Shown: positions 1-9,975 of the stretch, in pieces
Layout of the letters: every line of letters starts with the position of its first letter
Numbering within the stretch: position 1 is the first letter of the stretch
NCBI GenBank assembly: GCA_011390885.1
Contig: JAABRO010000018.1
Span: forward strand, 1-46,163
DNA: 46,163 nucleotides
From: Gemmatimonas sp.
GTDB lineage: Bacteria; Gemmatimonadota; Gemmatimonadetes; Gemmatimonadales; Gemmatimonadaceae
Direction of reading: 5' to 3'
Notes under the pieces: model-generated
What the model was told of the DNA's origin: nothing
Seen by the model: only the letters and a program-made list of their open reading frames with translations
Database searches by the model: none
Made by a program: the position numbers and the translations under genes

Positions 1-339
1 TTCGACCAGAAGCCGGAGATGCACGAGGCCGGGCAACGTCGCATCGGGGCGGGAGGTGAGCTGCCAGGCATGATCCTCGAACGGCGGCGCGAAGCGCCCG
101 CGCGCCAGCGAATCGGGAGGCACGAGCAGTTCGGTGCGGCTCGCATGCTGCACGCGCAGCCAGAACTCTCGCGTGAGCGCTTCCCGTTCGATGGCACCCT
201 GGGCGCGCGCGGCGGCGCGCACGCTCGTGCCCGCCGCCGCCAGCGCCGCCACGCTGGTGGCACCCACGATCGTGAGCGACGCGATCGCCTCGAACAGCGA
301 CAGTCCGCGCCGTGCCGGCGAGCGACTACCGGAGCGCAT
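1..339 (-). CDS. Type II secretion pseudopilin, GspI/J-like (partial)
   Basis: 113 residues are visible before the gene runs off the left edge of the window. The N-terminus carries a class III prepilin signal: a short basic leader ending in Gly12, then LSLFE with the conserved Glu at +5 and a hydrophobic helix rich in Ala, Leu and Val. Prepilin peptidase would cut after Gly12 and the product would join the minor pseudopilus tip of a type II secretion system. The ATG overlaps the end of the upstream GspH-like gene by 14 bp, so the two are probably translationally coupled. Position after gspG-gspF-gspH fits GspI or GspJ, but without the C-terminus I cannot decide which. Confidence 0.75.
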   Translation of the reverse strand, partial: MRSGSRSPARRGLSLFEAIASLTIVGATSVAALAAAGTSVRAAARAQGAIEREALTREFWLRVQHASRTELLVPPDSLARGRFAPPFEDHAWQLTSRPDATLPGLVHLRLLVE

Positions 340-799
340 GACGCACCTCGCCGCTCCACGGGTCCACCGTCAGCCAATGCCAGCCGTCCGCCGTGCGCAC
401 GCGCAGCGAATCGCCATGCGCGGAGCCGTTGGCCCGAAAAGTGAACGTGGCGCGTGCCACCGTGGCATCGACCTGCGTCAGCGTCTCGCGGTCGAGCGAG
501 AACCGCTGCCACGTGCCGTCACCGTTGGTGCCGCTCGTGTCCACCTGCACGAGCTGGAGCGCCATGTCCACGGTCACGGTGACCCGCTGCCTGGCGAGCT
601 GCGCCTGACGCCGCGCGCCGTCGAGCAGCGAGGTGAACGGCTCCTCGTCGGCGGACATGGCGCCGCGTTCCGCCCCCAGCCAGATCGGGAGCACGAGCAG
701 CGCGGCGAGTGCGGTGATCGCCAGCACGACGCCCGTCTCCAGCAGCGTGAAGCCGCGTCGGGCGCGGCAGCTCGCGCGAGGATGCCGTGGCGCGTTCAT
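326..799 (-). CDS. Type II secretion pseudopilin, GspH-like
   Basis: 157 residues. The leader ends in RRG, followed by FTLLE with Glu at +5 of the predicted mature protein, then a hydrophobic helix to about residue 40; this is the prepilin peptidase signature of type II secretion pseudopilins and type IV pilins. The rest is a small beta-rich domain with no close motif that I can name. The start ATG shares an ATGA overlap with the stop of the GspF gene, which fixes the start. Gene order gspG-gspF-(this)-next pseudopilin supports a minor pseudopilin of the GspH class. Its family could also be a generic prepilin-type N-terminal cleavage/methylation protein. Confidence 0.8.
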   Translation of the reverse strand: MNAPRHPRASCRARRGFTLLETGVVLAITALAALLVLPIWLGAERGAMSADEEPFTSLLDGARRQAQLARQRVTVTVDMALQLVQVDTSGTNGDGTWQRFSLDRETLTQVDATVARATFTFRANGSAHGDSLRVRTADGWHWLTVDPWSGEVRHALR

Positions 800-1998
800 G
801 TCGCGAACGAGGCCGCGTTCACGCCGTAGATGGCTTGCAGCAGCGCGAAGGCGACGAGGGCCACGACGGCGCCGAGCACGATGATGAGCACCGGCTCCGC
901 CAGGGTGGCGAGGCGCTGGGCCGAGCGCGCGGTGCGGTCGTCGAGCAGGTCGGCAGCCTTGTGCAGGAAGAGGCGCAGCTGCGACGAGGTTTCGCCCACG
1001 CCCACCAGCTGCGCCAGCACGCCGGGGAACAGCGGCTCCGCGGCGAGGGCGGCGGCGAGGGCGGCGCCGGAGCGCACGCGCTCGCGCACGGCGAGCACCG
1101 CGTCCCGGGCGATGGGATCGTCGAGGGAGGCGTGCACGTCGCCGAGCGCCACGTAGAGCGGCGCGCCACCCCCGACCAGGGCGCCGAGCAGTCGCGCGAC
1201 GCGCGCGCCCAGCACCTGCCGACGCCATGTCCCCACCATGGGCAGTGCGAGCAGCCACTCGGCGCCCAGGCGCCGGCCCGCCGGCGAGCGTGGCAGCAGC
1301 ACGAGTGCGACGAGCGCCGCGGCGAGCGCCAGCGCGAGCACGGGGCCCGCGGTGCGCAGCGCCGACGACACGGCCATGAGCGCGCGCGTGCTGCGCGGGA
1401 GCGTGGCGCCGGTGTCGAGCAGCAGCGTGGTGAAGCGAGGCAGCACCACGCCGAGCAGCACCAGGATCGCCACGCTGCCCACGACCGCGAGCAGGGCGGG
1501 GTAGAGCGTGGCCGAGAGCACGCGGCCGCGCAGTGCCTCGGCGCGTTCGAGCTGTGCCGCGAGCTGCCCGAATGCCGCAGCCACGTCGCCGCTGCGCTCG
1601 CCCGCCTGCACGATGCCGACGTAGAACGCCGGAAAGTGCGCCGGCCATGCGCGCAGCGCGTCGGCGAGCGTCTCGCCGCGCTCGATGCGCGCCCGGACAT
1701 CGTCGAGGGCCTCGCGCACGTCGAGTCCGGTGACCTGCGCCGATTCGGCGAGCGCGCGCGCGAGCGGCAGGCCGGCCGGCAGCAGTGCCGCCATCGCGCG
1801 GGTGGCCTCGAGCACATCGCGGCGGCGCCGCCCCGGGCGCCAGGTGCGGGCGCGCATGTCGGGGCGCTCGGCGAGATCGAGCGCGTAGAGGCCTCGCGCC
1901 TCGAGTTGTCGCAGGAGCGCGGCTTCGCTGGGTGCCTGCTCGGTGCCGTCACGACGGGCGCCGGTTGCATCCACGGCCTCGAAGGCGAAGCGCGGCAT
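796..1998 (-). CDS. gspF: Type II secretion inner-membrane platform protein GspF
   Basis: 400 residues, typical for GspF/PilC. It starts PRFAFEAVD and includes two related T2SSF domains: the first roughly 70-190 with the characteristic GLPLARAL and YVGIVQAGERSG stretches, the second roughly 270-390 with a GETS motif. Three hydrophobic segments follow the usual pattern, at about 170-195, 215-240 and 365-390. The protein forms the inner-membrane platform on which the assembly ATPase drives pseudopilus growth. It lies 13 bp after gspG and overlaps the GspH-like gene by 4 bp, so it belongs to one minus-strand operon. The ATPase and secretin genes are not in this window. Confidence 0.93.
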   Translation of the reverse strand: MPRFAFEAVDATGARRDGTEQAPSEAALLRQLEARGLYALDLAERPDMRARTWRPGRRRRDVLEATRAMAALLPAGLPLARALAESAQVTGLDVREALDDVRARIERGETLADALRAWPAHFPAFYVGIVQAGERSGDVAAAFGQLAAQLERAEALRGRVLSATLYPALLAVVGSVAILVLLGVVLPRFTTLLLDTGATLPRSTRALMAVSSALRTAGPVLALALAAALVALVLLPRSPAGRRLGAEWLLALPMVGTWRRQVLGARVARLLGALVGGGAPLYVALGDVHASLDDPIARDAVLAVRERVRSGAALAAALAAEPLFPGVLAQLVGVGETSSQLRLFLHKAADLLDDRTARSAQRLATLAEPVLIIVLGAVVALVAFALLQAIYGVNAASFAT

Positions 1999-2011
1999 GC
2001 GAGCGCCCGGG

Positions 2012-2458
2012 CTACTGCCAGCCGAGGAGGTCGGCGTCGTCGCCCTGACCACCCGGCCGGCCATCGGCCCCGTAGGAGAGCAGGTCGAAGCCGGACGGAT
2101 TGGCGAGACCGGGGAAGACGTATACGTACGGGTTGCCCCACGGATCCCGCGGCACGGCGCGGCGCAGGTACGGTCCGCGCCATGTGGACGGGGCGTCCGT
2201 CGCCGGCAGGGTGACGAGGGCGTCGAGCCCCTGTGCAGAGGAGGGATAGCGGCCCGTGTCGAGCCGGTAGGCATCGAGCGCGGTGCCGAGCATCTCCATC
2301 TGCGAGCGCGCCGTGGTCGCCCGTGCCGTGCCCACATGCTGGAACACGTTGGGGGCCACCAGCGTGGCGAGGATCGCGATGACGGCAATCACCACGAGGA
2401 CCTCGATGAGCGTGAAGGCACGGCGGCGCACGGATCGGCGCGGGGCGGGGGAACGCAT
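2012..2458 (-). CDS. gspG: Type II secretion major pseudopilin GspG
   Basis: 148 residues, the normal size for GspG. The basic leader MRSPAPRRSVRRRA is followed by FTLIEVLVVIAVIAIL, the prepilin signal with Glu at +5; the -1 residue is Ala rather than the usual Gly, which prepilin peptidases tolerate. The C-terminal half has the GspG signature: a TGRYPSSAQGLDALV stretch, then a GPYL and DPWGNPY region that surrounds the calcium site in known structures. It would polymerise into the pseudopilus. It is the first visible gene of the minus-strand gsp operon; its promoter should lie within 2459-2677, shared with the divergent DUF1800 gene. Confidence 0.94.
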   Translation of the reverse strand: MRSPAPRRSVRRRAFTLIEVLVVIAVIAILATLVAPNVFQHVGTARATTARSQMEMLGTALDAYRLDTGRYPSSAQGLDALVTLPATDAPSTWRGPYLRRAVPRDPWGNPYVYVFPGLANPSGFDLLSYGADGRPGGQGDDADLLGWQ

Positions 2459-2677
2459 GACAGGAGTGTAGCGTCCCCGGACGCGCCGGACCACCGGCGG
2501 GGTGGGGACGCGGATCGGACGACGTGGCAGGTGCTGCCCGGATCGTGACATGGCGCACGTGACGGCCGGGCCGACCGCGCGTAACGTTCCGGGTGACGCT
2601 GGCGTCCCATATTGGCGGTGAGGTGAGCGGCCGACCGGTCGACGCCGCGACAGGATCACGTTCAGGAGGGCGGTCGC
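2459..2677. promoter_or_regulatory. Divergent intergenic region gspG / DUF1800
   Basis: 219 bp between two divergent starts must hold both promoters. On the plus strand AGGAGGG at 2665-2671 is a strong ribosome-binding site 6 bp before the ATG at 2678 and fixes the DUF1800 start. I see no convincing -35/-10 pair on either strand. Confidence 0.5.
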
Positions 2678-4195
2678 ATGCAGGTCGGGGTCGAAGAGCT
2701 CGAACGCGCCGCATCGCGCCGTGATTTCCTGCGTCGCCTGGGTGGACGCACCACGGCCCAGCCGCCCGCGCCGGCACCGCCGCCGGCCGCGACCACGGCA
2801 ACGTCCGCCGCCGCGGCGTACGGCAATCCGCTGGCGGCCAATGTGCCGCCGCCCGTGGCCTGGACGGATGCGCGACTGCGGCTCGTGCGCCGCGCGACCT
2901 ACGGACCGCGCGCCAGCGACGTGGCGGACGTGCGCAACGTCGGCTACCAGCGCTGGCTCAACGACCAGGTCAACTACACTCGCATCGACGACAGTGCGCT
3001 CGCGGCCGACGTGGCCGCGCGCTGGCCCAACCTGTCGCTGGCGCCGGCGCAGCTCGCGCCGCTGAATGCCGGCACGCTGCGCTCGAACCTGCAGCAGGCC
3101 ACGCTCTACCGCGCGACCTATTCGCGGCGACAGCTCTACGAGCGCATGGTCGAGTTCTGGACCGACCACTTCAGCATCGACATCGACAAGGTCGGATACC
3201 TCAAGCTGGTCGACGACCGCGAAGTCATCCGCAAGCACGCCCTCGGCAAGTTCGGCGACCTGTTGCGCGCGAGCGCGAAGAGCCCGGCCATGCTCGCCTA
3301 TCTCGACCAGAACCTGAGCCGGTCGGGCAGCCCGAACCAGAATTACGTGCGCGAGCTCATGGAGCTGCACACGCTGGGCGTGGACGGCGGCTACACGCAG
3401 CAGGACGTGGACGAGCTCGCGCGCGTGTTCACCGGCTGGACGTTCACCGGCGCTGGCGAGTTCTCCTTCAATGCGTCGCGCCACGACTTCGGGGCGAAGA
3501 CCGTGCTCGGGGTCACGATTCCCGCCACCTCGCCCTCGATCGGCGCGGAGGGCGTGAAGGAAGGGGAGCAGATGCTCGAGCTGCTCCTCAACCATCCGAG
3601 CACCGGGCGGTTCCTGGCCACGAAGCTCCTCAAGTGGTTCGTGACGCCCGAGCCCACGGCCACGCAGGTCGAGGCCATCGCCGGCGCGTATCGCGCCACG
3701 GGCGGCGACATCAGGCGCATGGTGCGCGCCGTGCTGAACGAAGGCTGGATCACGCAGGCGCCGCTCAAGCTCAAGCGCCCGTTTCACCTTGTGGCGTCCG
3801 GTCTGCGCGGCACGGATGCCGTGAGCACGAACATCGCGAGCATGGCGAGCGGCGTCGGCACGCTCGGGCAGCCGCTGTTCCAGTGGGAGACGCCGGACGG
3901 CTATCCGGACCTCATGGAATACTGGGTGGGCAACATCACGCCGCGGTGGCAGTTCGGCAACACGCTGGCCAACAGCAACTCCGCCACGACCGTGCGGGTC
4001 GATGTCACGCCGTATCTCGCCGGCTCGGTCGATGCCGCGCTCGACCGCATGAATGCGGAGCTGTTTGCCGGCGAGCTGGCGCCGGCCACCCGCGAGCAGC
4101 TGCGGGCCTATCTCTCGGCGGGCACGTTGAACACCGCGCGGGTTCGCGACACCCTGGCGCTCGCGATGAGCAGCCATGAGTTCCAGTGGTACTGA
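2678..4195 (+). CDS. DUF1800 family protein
   Basis: 505 residues, the usual length of the DUF1800 family. Residues 13-19 read SRRDFLR, a twin-arginine-like motif, but the segment after it is Pro/Ala-rich rather than strongly hydrophobic, so Tat export is only suggested. The body carries family hallmarks: MVEFWTDHFSID near 150, RKHALGKFGDLL near 190, YVRELMELHTLGVDGGYTQ near 225, and RVFTGWTFTG near 250. The biochemical function of DUF1800 is not established; it is nearly always adjacent to a DUF1501 gene, as here (17 bp downstream). The ATG is chosen from the strong AGGAGGG site in front of it. Confidence 0.9.
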   Translation: MQVGVEELERAASRRDFLRRLGGRTTAQPPAPAPPPAATTATSAAAAYGNPLAANVPPPVAWTDARLRLVRRATYGPRASDVADVRNVGYQRWLNDQVNYTRIDDSALAADVAARWPNLSLAPAQLAPLNAGTLRSNLQQATLYRATYSRRQLYERMVEFWTDHFSIDIDKVGYLKLVDDREVIRKHALGKFGDLLRASAKSPAMLAYLDQNLSRSGSPNQNYVRELMELHTLGVDGGYTQQDVDELARVFTGWTFTGAGEFSFNASRHDFGAKTVLGVTIPATSPSIGAEGVKEGEQMLELLLNHPSTGRFLATKLLKWFVTPEPTATQVEAIAGAYRATGGDIRRMVRAVLNEGWITQAPLKLKRPFHLVASGLRGTDAVSTNIASMASGVGTLGQPLFQWETPDGYPDLMEYWVGNITPRWQFGNTLANSNSATTVRVDVTPYLAGSVDAALDRMNAELFAGELAPATREQLRAYLSAGTLNTARVRDTLALAMSSHEFQWY

Positions 4196-4212
4196 CCCGG
4201 AGCCTCGAGCCC

Positions 4213-5523
4213 ATGTCCCGACACGACGACGACCTCGCCCACGGCACCGCGCACGGCTGCTCCGAGTACCTCGACCTTTCGCGGCGCCGCTTTCTCGCCA
4301 CGTCGGCCACGATGTCGGCCGCGGCCGTGGTGTTTCCCGACTGGCTGCCGCGCATCACGCTCGCCAACCACTACTCCTCCACGCGCGACGTGATGGTGTC
4401 GGTGTTCCTGCGAGGCGGCGTGGACGGGCTCGCCATGGTGATTCCGCACACGGAGGCGCGGTACTACCAGCTGCGTCCCACCATCCGTACGCCGGCGCCC
4501 GATTCGATGGCCGCCAACCGGGCCATCGCGCTCGATGACTTCTTCGCCATTCCGCCCGCCATGCAGGGGCTGCTGCCGGCCTACCAGGCGCAGGACCTGC
4601 TGGTGATGCACGCGGTCGGGCAGCGCACCAACAGCTCCCGCTCGCACTTCGATGCGCAGCGCTTCATGGAGGTCGGCAAGCCGGCCGATCCGGAGCTGAC
4701 CACCGGGTGGCTGGGCCGTCACCTCGCCAGCGTGCCGCCGGTGCACGCCTCGCCGGTGCTGCGCGGCCTCGGGCTCTCCTCCGGCCTGCAGAAGACGCTC
4801 GTGGGCGGTCCGCAGACGCTGCCCATCGCCGATCCGGCCAACTACTCCATCGGCGGGTCCTCGAGCACGCGCGCGGCGCGCACCGCGGTGCTCGCCGCCA
4901 ACTACGCGCAGAGTGTCGACCCGCTGCGCGCCTCGGCGCTCGATGCGCTCGCCACGATCGACCTGCTCGCCTCACTCAATCTCGGCGCGTACACGCCGGC
5001 CAACGGGGTGACGTATCCGAACACGTCGTTCGGCCGCGGCCTGCGCGCCATTGCCGCGCTGATCAAGTCGGACATCGGGCTGGAGGCCGCAGCCATCGAC
5101 CTCGGCGGCTGGGACACACATGCGTCGCAGGATCCCAACAACGGGCAGATGGCGCAGTCCATGGCGCAGTTCGCACAGGCCATGGGGGCCTTTTGGGCGG
5201 ACGTCATCGCAACGAGCTACCCGGTCACGACGGTTGCGGTCTCCGAGTTCGGTCGCAATGCGCGCGAGAACGGCAGCGCCGGCACCGACCACGGACGGGC
5301 CACGGTGATGTTCGCGATGGGACGCGGGATCGCCGGCGGTCGGGTGTTCACGGCGGGGTGGCCGGGCATGGCGCCCGAGCAGCTCGAGCGCCAGCTCGAC
5401 CTGCGGGTCACGCTCGATTATCGCGACGTGCTCGCCGAGATCGTGCAGCGCCGGCTCGAGAACAGCAACCTGGACTTCGTGTTCCCCGGCTGGACCCCGA
5501 CGTTCCACGGCGTCACGCGGTGA
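4213..5523 (+). CDS. DUF1501 family protein, Tat-exported
   Basis: 436 residues. Residues 23-32 read SRRRFLATSA and are followed by an Ala-rich hydrophobic stretch, a good twin-arginine signal. The body has DUF1501 hallmarks: VFLRGGVDGLAMVIPH near 70, a SHFDAQ region near 145, DLGGWDTHASQD near 295 and VSEFGRNARENGSAGTDHG near 350, which resemble the metal-binding core of the alkaline phosphatase/sulfatase fold. GGAG at 4199-4202, 10 bp before the ATG at 4213, supports this start over an in-frame GTG/ATG at 4186 that would overlap DUF1800. It forms a two-gene operon with DUF1800. The substrate is unknown. Confidence 0.9.
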   Translation: MSRHDDDLAHGTAHGCSEYLDLSRRRFLATSATMSAAAVVFPDWLPRITLANHYSSTRDVMVSVFLRGGVDGLAMVIPHTEARYYQLRPTIRTPAPDSMAANRAIALDDFFAIPPAMQGLLPAYQAQDLLVMHAVGQRTNSSRSHFDAQRFMEVGKPADPELTTGWLGRHLASVPPVHASPVLRGLGLSSGLQKTLVGGPQTLPIADPANYSIGGSSSTRAARTAVLAANYAQSVDPLRASALDALATIDLLASLNLGAYTPANGVTYPNTSFGRGLRAIAALIKSDIGLEAAAIDLGGWDTHASQDPNNGQMAQSMAQFAQAMGAFWADVIATSYPVTTVAVSEFGRNARENGSAGTDHGRATVMFAMGRGIAGGRVFTAGWPGMAPEQLERQLDLRVTLDYRDVLAEIVQRRLENSNLDFVFPGWTPTFHGVTR

Positions 5524-5551
5524 CGCGCGTGCAGGCGGAGCCGTTGCCCGC

Positions 5552-5941
5552 TCACCGCACGATCACATCGCCATCCATGCCGGGGTGCACCGTGCAGCTG
5601 TACGGAAACGTGCCGGTGCGCGTGAACGTGCGCAGCACCGAGGTGTCCTTCACGACCGGGACATTGGCCGGTGCGCCCGGCACGCCGCCCGTGAAGAGCA
5701 CGTTGTGGCCGCGGCCGTCGGGTGATTCGCTGATGCGAAAGCGGATGCTGCTGCCGACGCGGATTTCACTCGAGGTCGGGCTGAAGACGTTGCCCGGCGT
5801 GAACACGTCGAGCGTGTCCGGTCGGGTGGTGCCGGGGTCGGTGGGCTGGTCGCCGCCGCCGCAGGCCGCAGCCATCACGGCCACGGCGAGCGCGGCGAGC
5901 ACGGTGGTGCGGGCGGACCGGGGCGAACGGCAGCGCGACAT
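5552..5941 (-). CDS. Plastocyanin-like cupredoxin lipoprotein
   Basis: 129 residues. A lipoprotein signal ends with the lipobox AAAC (Cys27), followed by a GGGDQPTDPG linker. The domain from about 45 onwards is a cupredoxin: His79 in GRGHNV, then Cys116, His119 and Met122 in the C-terminal YSCTVHPGM loop, the complete His-Cys-His-Met set of a type 1 copper site. It should be a lipid-anchored periplasmic or outer-membrane electron carrier. Its ATG is only 21 bp from the ATG of the divergent lipoprotein gene, leaving no room for separate promoters unless they lie inside the reading frames or one start is further downstream. Confidence 0.88.
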   Translation of the reverse strand: MSRCRSPRSARTTVLAALAVAVMAAACGGGDQPTDPGTTRPDTLDVFTPGNVFSPTSSEIRVGSSIRFRISESPDGRGHNVLFTGGVPGAPANVPVVKDTSVLRTFTRTGTFPYSCTVHPGMDGDVIVR

Positions 5942-5962
5942 GGGATCACGGGGTCAGAGGAC

Positions 5963-6445
5963 ATGAGGCAGACGCACGGCACACGCTCGAAGTTTCTCCG
6001 CCAGTGGCATCGCGCGGCAGCGGTGCTGGCGCTGGCCGTGCTCGGCGCCTGCAGTGACGGTGGCACCACCGCGCCGGGTCCGCCAGCGCCCGGTCCGAAC
6101 GACCCGGCCGCCGGCGTGTTTGCCCTGTCGCGCGTGAATGCGCAACCGACGCCGTTCCCCCTCTTCGTGGACACCGGCTTCCGCATCGAGCTCACCGAAA
6201 GTACCCTCGCCCTGCAGGCCGGTGGCCAGTTCGTGCTGGCCATCACGACGGTGGAGACCGTGGCCGGCTTCGCCTCCACCTTCCAGGACACCACGCGCGG
6301 CACGTGGACCCAGGCGGCTGGCAATGTCGCCCTCAACGCGTCCGACGGCGCCAGCGCCGCCGCGACCTGGAACGGTCGCCAGCTCAGCTTCCAGCTCGAC
6401 TACGACGGCCGCGCGCTGGATGTCCTGTATCAGCGCAATCCGTGA
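5963..6445 (+). CDS. Hypothetical lipoprotein
   Basis: 160 residues. It has a basic N-terminus, a hydrophobic segment and a lipobox LGAC (Cys at about 29), then a Gly/Pro/Thr-rich linker. The remaining 110 residues are predicted mostly beta, with a periodic pattern (FRIELTESTLALQ, QFVLAITTVET, GTWTQAAGNVALN) that looks like a small lipocalin-like or beta-sandwich domain. I do not recognise the family. It is divergent from the cupredoxin lipoprotein with a 21-bp gap; a functional link is possible but not shown by the sequence. Confidence 0.8.
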   Translation: MRQTHGTRSKFLRQWHRAAAVLALAVLGACSDGGTTAPGPPAPGPNDPAAGVFALSRVNAQPTPFPLFVDTGFRIELTESTLALQAGGQFVLAITTVETVAGFASTFQDTTRGTWTQAAGNVALNASDGASAAATWNGRQLSFQLDYDGRALDVLYQRNP

Positions 6446-6463
6446 CGCATCACGCGTCTCGCG

Positions 6464-7527
<1,064 letters not shown>

Positions 7528-7531
<4 letters not shown>

Positions 7532-9072
7532 GCGACCGCCACCCGGTCGGCCGCGATCGGCGACGCGTCGGCACGATGGCGCAGCGTGTACTCGTTCGCG
7601 TCGAATCCCTGCACGCGCCGACGGAAGCGCCACGTGAAGTCCGGCCAGAGCGTGCTGTTGCGCCCGGTCGCGTCGAGGTACCAGCTGCGGCAGCCGCCGG
7701 CCACCCACACCATGCGCTGCATGCGCGCGTCCACATCGGCCACCCACGCGGCCTGCGCCTCGGCGCGCGGTTCCACCGCCACGAGCCCCTGCGCGCGTAT
7801 GGCGCGCACGGCGCGCACGAGGTGCCGCACCTGCGACTCGATCATGTACAGCATGGACGTGTGCCCGATGCCCACGTTCGGCCCGGGAATGAGGAACAGG
7901 TTGGGGAAGCCGTGCACCGTGGTGCCCTTGTGTGCCTGCATGCTGCCGCCCCAGTGCTCGGCAAGCGATCGCCCGTCGCGCCCGAACGTGTGGGGGGCGA
8001 GCGGCGGATCGGTGGGCCGGAAGCCGGTGCCGTAGATGAGCACGTCGGCTCGGTGCAGTGTGCCGTCGGCATCTACCACACCCTCGGGAACGACCGTGCG
8101 AATGCCTGTCGTGATCACGTCCACGTTGGGCTGCGTGACGGCGGGATAGAAGTCGTTGCTCACGAGCACGCGCTTGCAGCCGATGGCGTAGCCGGGTGTG
8201 AGCTTCGCACGCAGCACCGGGTCCGTCACGTGCGCGCGCAGGTGCCCGAGCGCCTGGCGCTGCGCCAGCCGGCCGATGCGCGCATGGCGGAACGCGAGGA
8301 AACGCGCCTCGTGCTGCACGTACACCGCGGCGCGCGCGAGTCGTTCGAGTCCCGGCACCAGGCGATAGGCCGCACGCTCGAGGGTGCCGATCGCACGGTC
8401 GTGCCGCGGCAGGATCCACGGCGGCGTGCGCTGAAAGAGCGACAGCCGCTCCACCAGCGGCTGGATCGCGGGCACGAACTGGATGGCCGACGCGCCCGTG
8501 CCGATCACGGCCACGCGCTTCCCGCGCAGCGGCACCGTGTGATTCCATTGTGCCGAGTGGAACGCCGGACCGGCGAACGTGTCGCGCCCAGGCAGGTCGG
8601 GGATCACCGGGTCACTGAGCGCGCCGGTGGCCATCACGAGCACGCGCGCGCTGAATGCGCCGCGATTCGTGTGCACGAGCCACTGCGCACGCGCCGTGTC
8701 CCAGTGCACCGCCGTGACCTCGTGGTTGAAGCGGATGAGCGGCACCACGCGCCCCTCGCGCGCGACGCGCTCCAGATACGCCTGGATCTCGGCCTGCCCC
8801 GAGTAGCTGCGCGACCAGTCGGCGTTGGCGGCGAACGAGAGCGAGTAGAGGCGCGATGGCACGTCGCACGCGCAGCCGGGATAGTGATTGTCACGCCAGG
8901 TGCCGCCGAGCGTGTCGGCGCGCTCGAGGAGCAGCAGGTCGGTCACGCCTGCCTTGCGCAGCTGGATTGCGGCGGCCACGCCGGCAAAGCCGCTGCCGAT
9001 GATGAGCACCTCGTGCAGCTCCGCGTGCAGCACCTCGTGCAGCACCTCGTGCAGCACCTCGTGCGTGGTCAC
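7528..9072 (-). CDS. Baeyer-Villiger-type flavin monooxygenase
   Basis: 514 residues from a GTG start that overlaps the upstream stop as GTGA. FAD-binding GSGFAG at 26-31, GGTWRDNHYPGCACD near 57-70, the Baeyer-Villiger fingerprint FAGPAFHSAQW at 166-176, and a second Rossmann motif GTGASA near 190 for NADPH. The enzyme would insert oxygen into a ketone to give an ester or lactone; related enzymes oxidise heteroatoms. Unusual: residues 4-23 are five consecutive HxxL units (HEVL x3, HAEL, HEVL) from a 12-bp tandem repeat directly before the first beta strand. The true start could be a GTG inside the repeat. Confidence 0.9.
9006..9066. repeat. 12-bp tandem repeat encoding HxxL units
   Basis: On the plus strand the unit cacctcgtgcag occurs about five times, one copy diverged (cagctccgcgtg). 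It encodes HEVL-HEVL-HEVL-HAEL-HEVL on the minus strand at the N-terminus of the monooxygenase. Because the unit is 12 bp, copy-number changes would stay in frame. Confidence 0.85.
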
Positions 9073-9617
9073 GGTGCCTCGACCACGCGCGGTGCAGCGC
9101 GCCACAACGCGAGCCGGGCGAGCGCGACATCGGCGTCGAACGCCTCGCGTCCGCCCACGAGCCCGAGTCGCGTGAGCGCGCGCACGTCGAGCGGGCGGTC
9201 CAGCCCGGCGGGCACGAACGCAGCCCACGGCAGCTCCACCGTGCGCCACTCGGGGGTGACCGGCAGCGGCGCGCGGTAGTGCTGCCACGGCGCGCGCGTG
9301 TCGGTGGTGCGCAGGTGCACGAAGTACGCCCCGGGCTCGCCGCACACGTCGAGCGACAGGCCGAGCGCGTGGCTCGCGTCGAGCGGCGCGCGCCCATCAC
9401 CCAAGGCGCGGGCCACCTGCACGAAGCCACCGTTGCGCTCCAACGACACGCGGCCGCGCAGGCGCAGGGCGCGGCGGCCCGCGACGTCCTCCAAGGAGCC
9501 CTCCGCCACGCTCACGCCACCCATGACCCGATCGGTGAACACCGACCACGCGCGCTCCCCCGCGCGGGGCACGGCGAAGTCGTCGAGCAGGTCGCGGTCG
9601 GGCGCGGATGGCGTCAT
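9069..9617 (-). CDS. CIA30 family protein
   Basis: 182 residues covering one CIA30 (complex I intermediate-associated protein 30) domain. The signature is clear: [10 protein letters not shown] near 27-36, then a [17 protein letters not shown] stretch ([12 protein letters not shown] near 55-66) and a galactose-binding-like beta sandwich with YFVHLRTTD and [13 protein letters not shown]. Bacterial members are cytoplasmic, often next to oxidoreductases, and their role is not well defined. It is the first gene of a coupled minus-strand trio with the monooxygenase and esterase (4-bp overlaps). I infer it may help the flavoenzyme or bind its product; the sequence does not prove that. Confidence 0.85.
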   Translation of the reverse strand: MTPSAPDRDLLDDFAVPRAGERAWSVFTDRVMGGVSVAEGSLEDVAGRRALRLRGRVSLERNGGFVQVARALGDGRAPLDASHALGLSLDVCGEPGAYFVHLRTTDTRAPWQHYRAPLPVTPEWRTVELPWAAFVPAGLDRPLDVRALTRLGLVGGREAFDADVALARLALWRAAPRVVEAP

Positions 9618-9682
9618 GGACAGGGATCGTGAGGCGGTGCCGTTGCGCGCGTCGCGTCGATCGCGGATACTGTGCCGGCATC

Positions 9683-9973
9683 ATGACCGATCAGCCCCGC
9701 CCCGATCCGCGACACGGCGTCACGCTCCAGATGATGCTCGAACACCTCGTCGAGCGCTATGGGTGGGATGGCCTGGGGGAGCGCATCACCCTGCGCTGCT
9801 TCACGCACGACCCGAGCGTGGCGTCGTCGCTCAAGTTCCTGCGCAAGACGCCGTGGGCGCGCGCGAAGGTGGAATCGCTGTACGTGCACTCCGCCACGCA
9901 CCCGCGCAAGACGCCGCGCACGGAGCCCTCGCGCGAGGCGGACGCGCCCGATCCGGACGCGCCCGCCGACTGA
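9683..9973 (+). CDS. VF530 family DNA-binding-like protein
   Basis: 96 residues. The domain [17 protein letters not shown]...[13 protein letters not shown] spans about 13-68 and matches the VF530/DUF2132 family, whose solved member has a helix-turn-helix-like alpha fold suggested to bind DNA. An acidic Pro/Asp tail follows. It is divergent from the CIA30 gene with a 65-bp gap and converges on the DsrE-like gene, with only 2 bp between the stops. Its cellular function is unknown. Confidence 0.88.
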   Translation: MTDQPRPDPRHGVTLQMMLEHLVERYGWDGLGERITLRCFTHDPSVASSLKFLRKTPWARAKVESLYVHSATHPRKTPRTEPSREADAPDPDAPAD

Positions 9974-9975
9974 GC

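Noticed and set aside
9006-9066. CRISPR-like repeat array
   Set aside because: Units are 12 bp, contiguous and in frame with a protein; there are no spacers.
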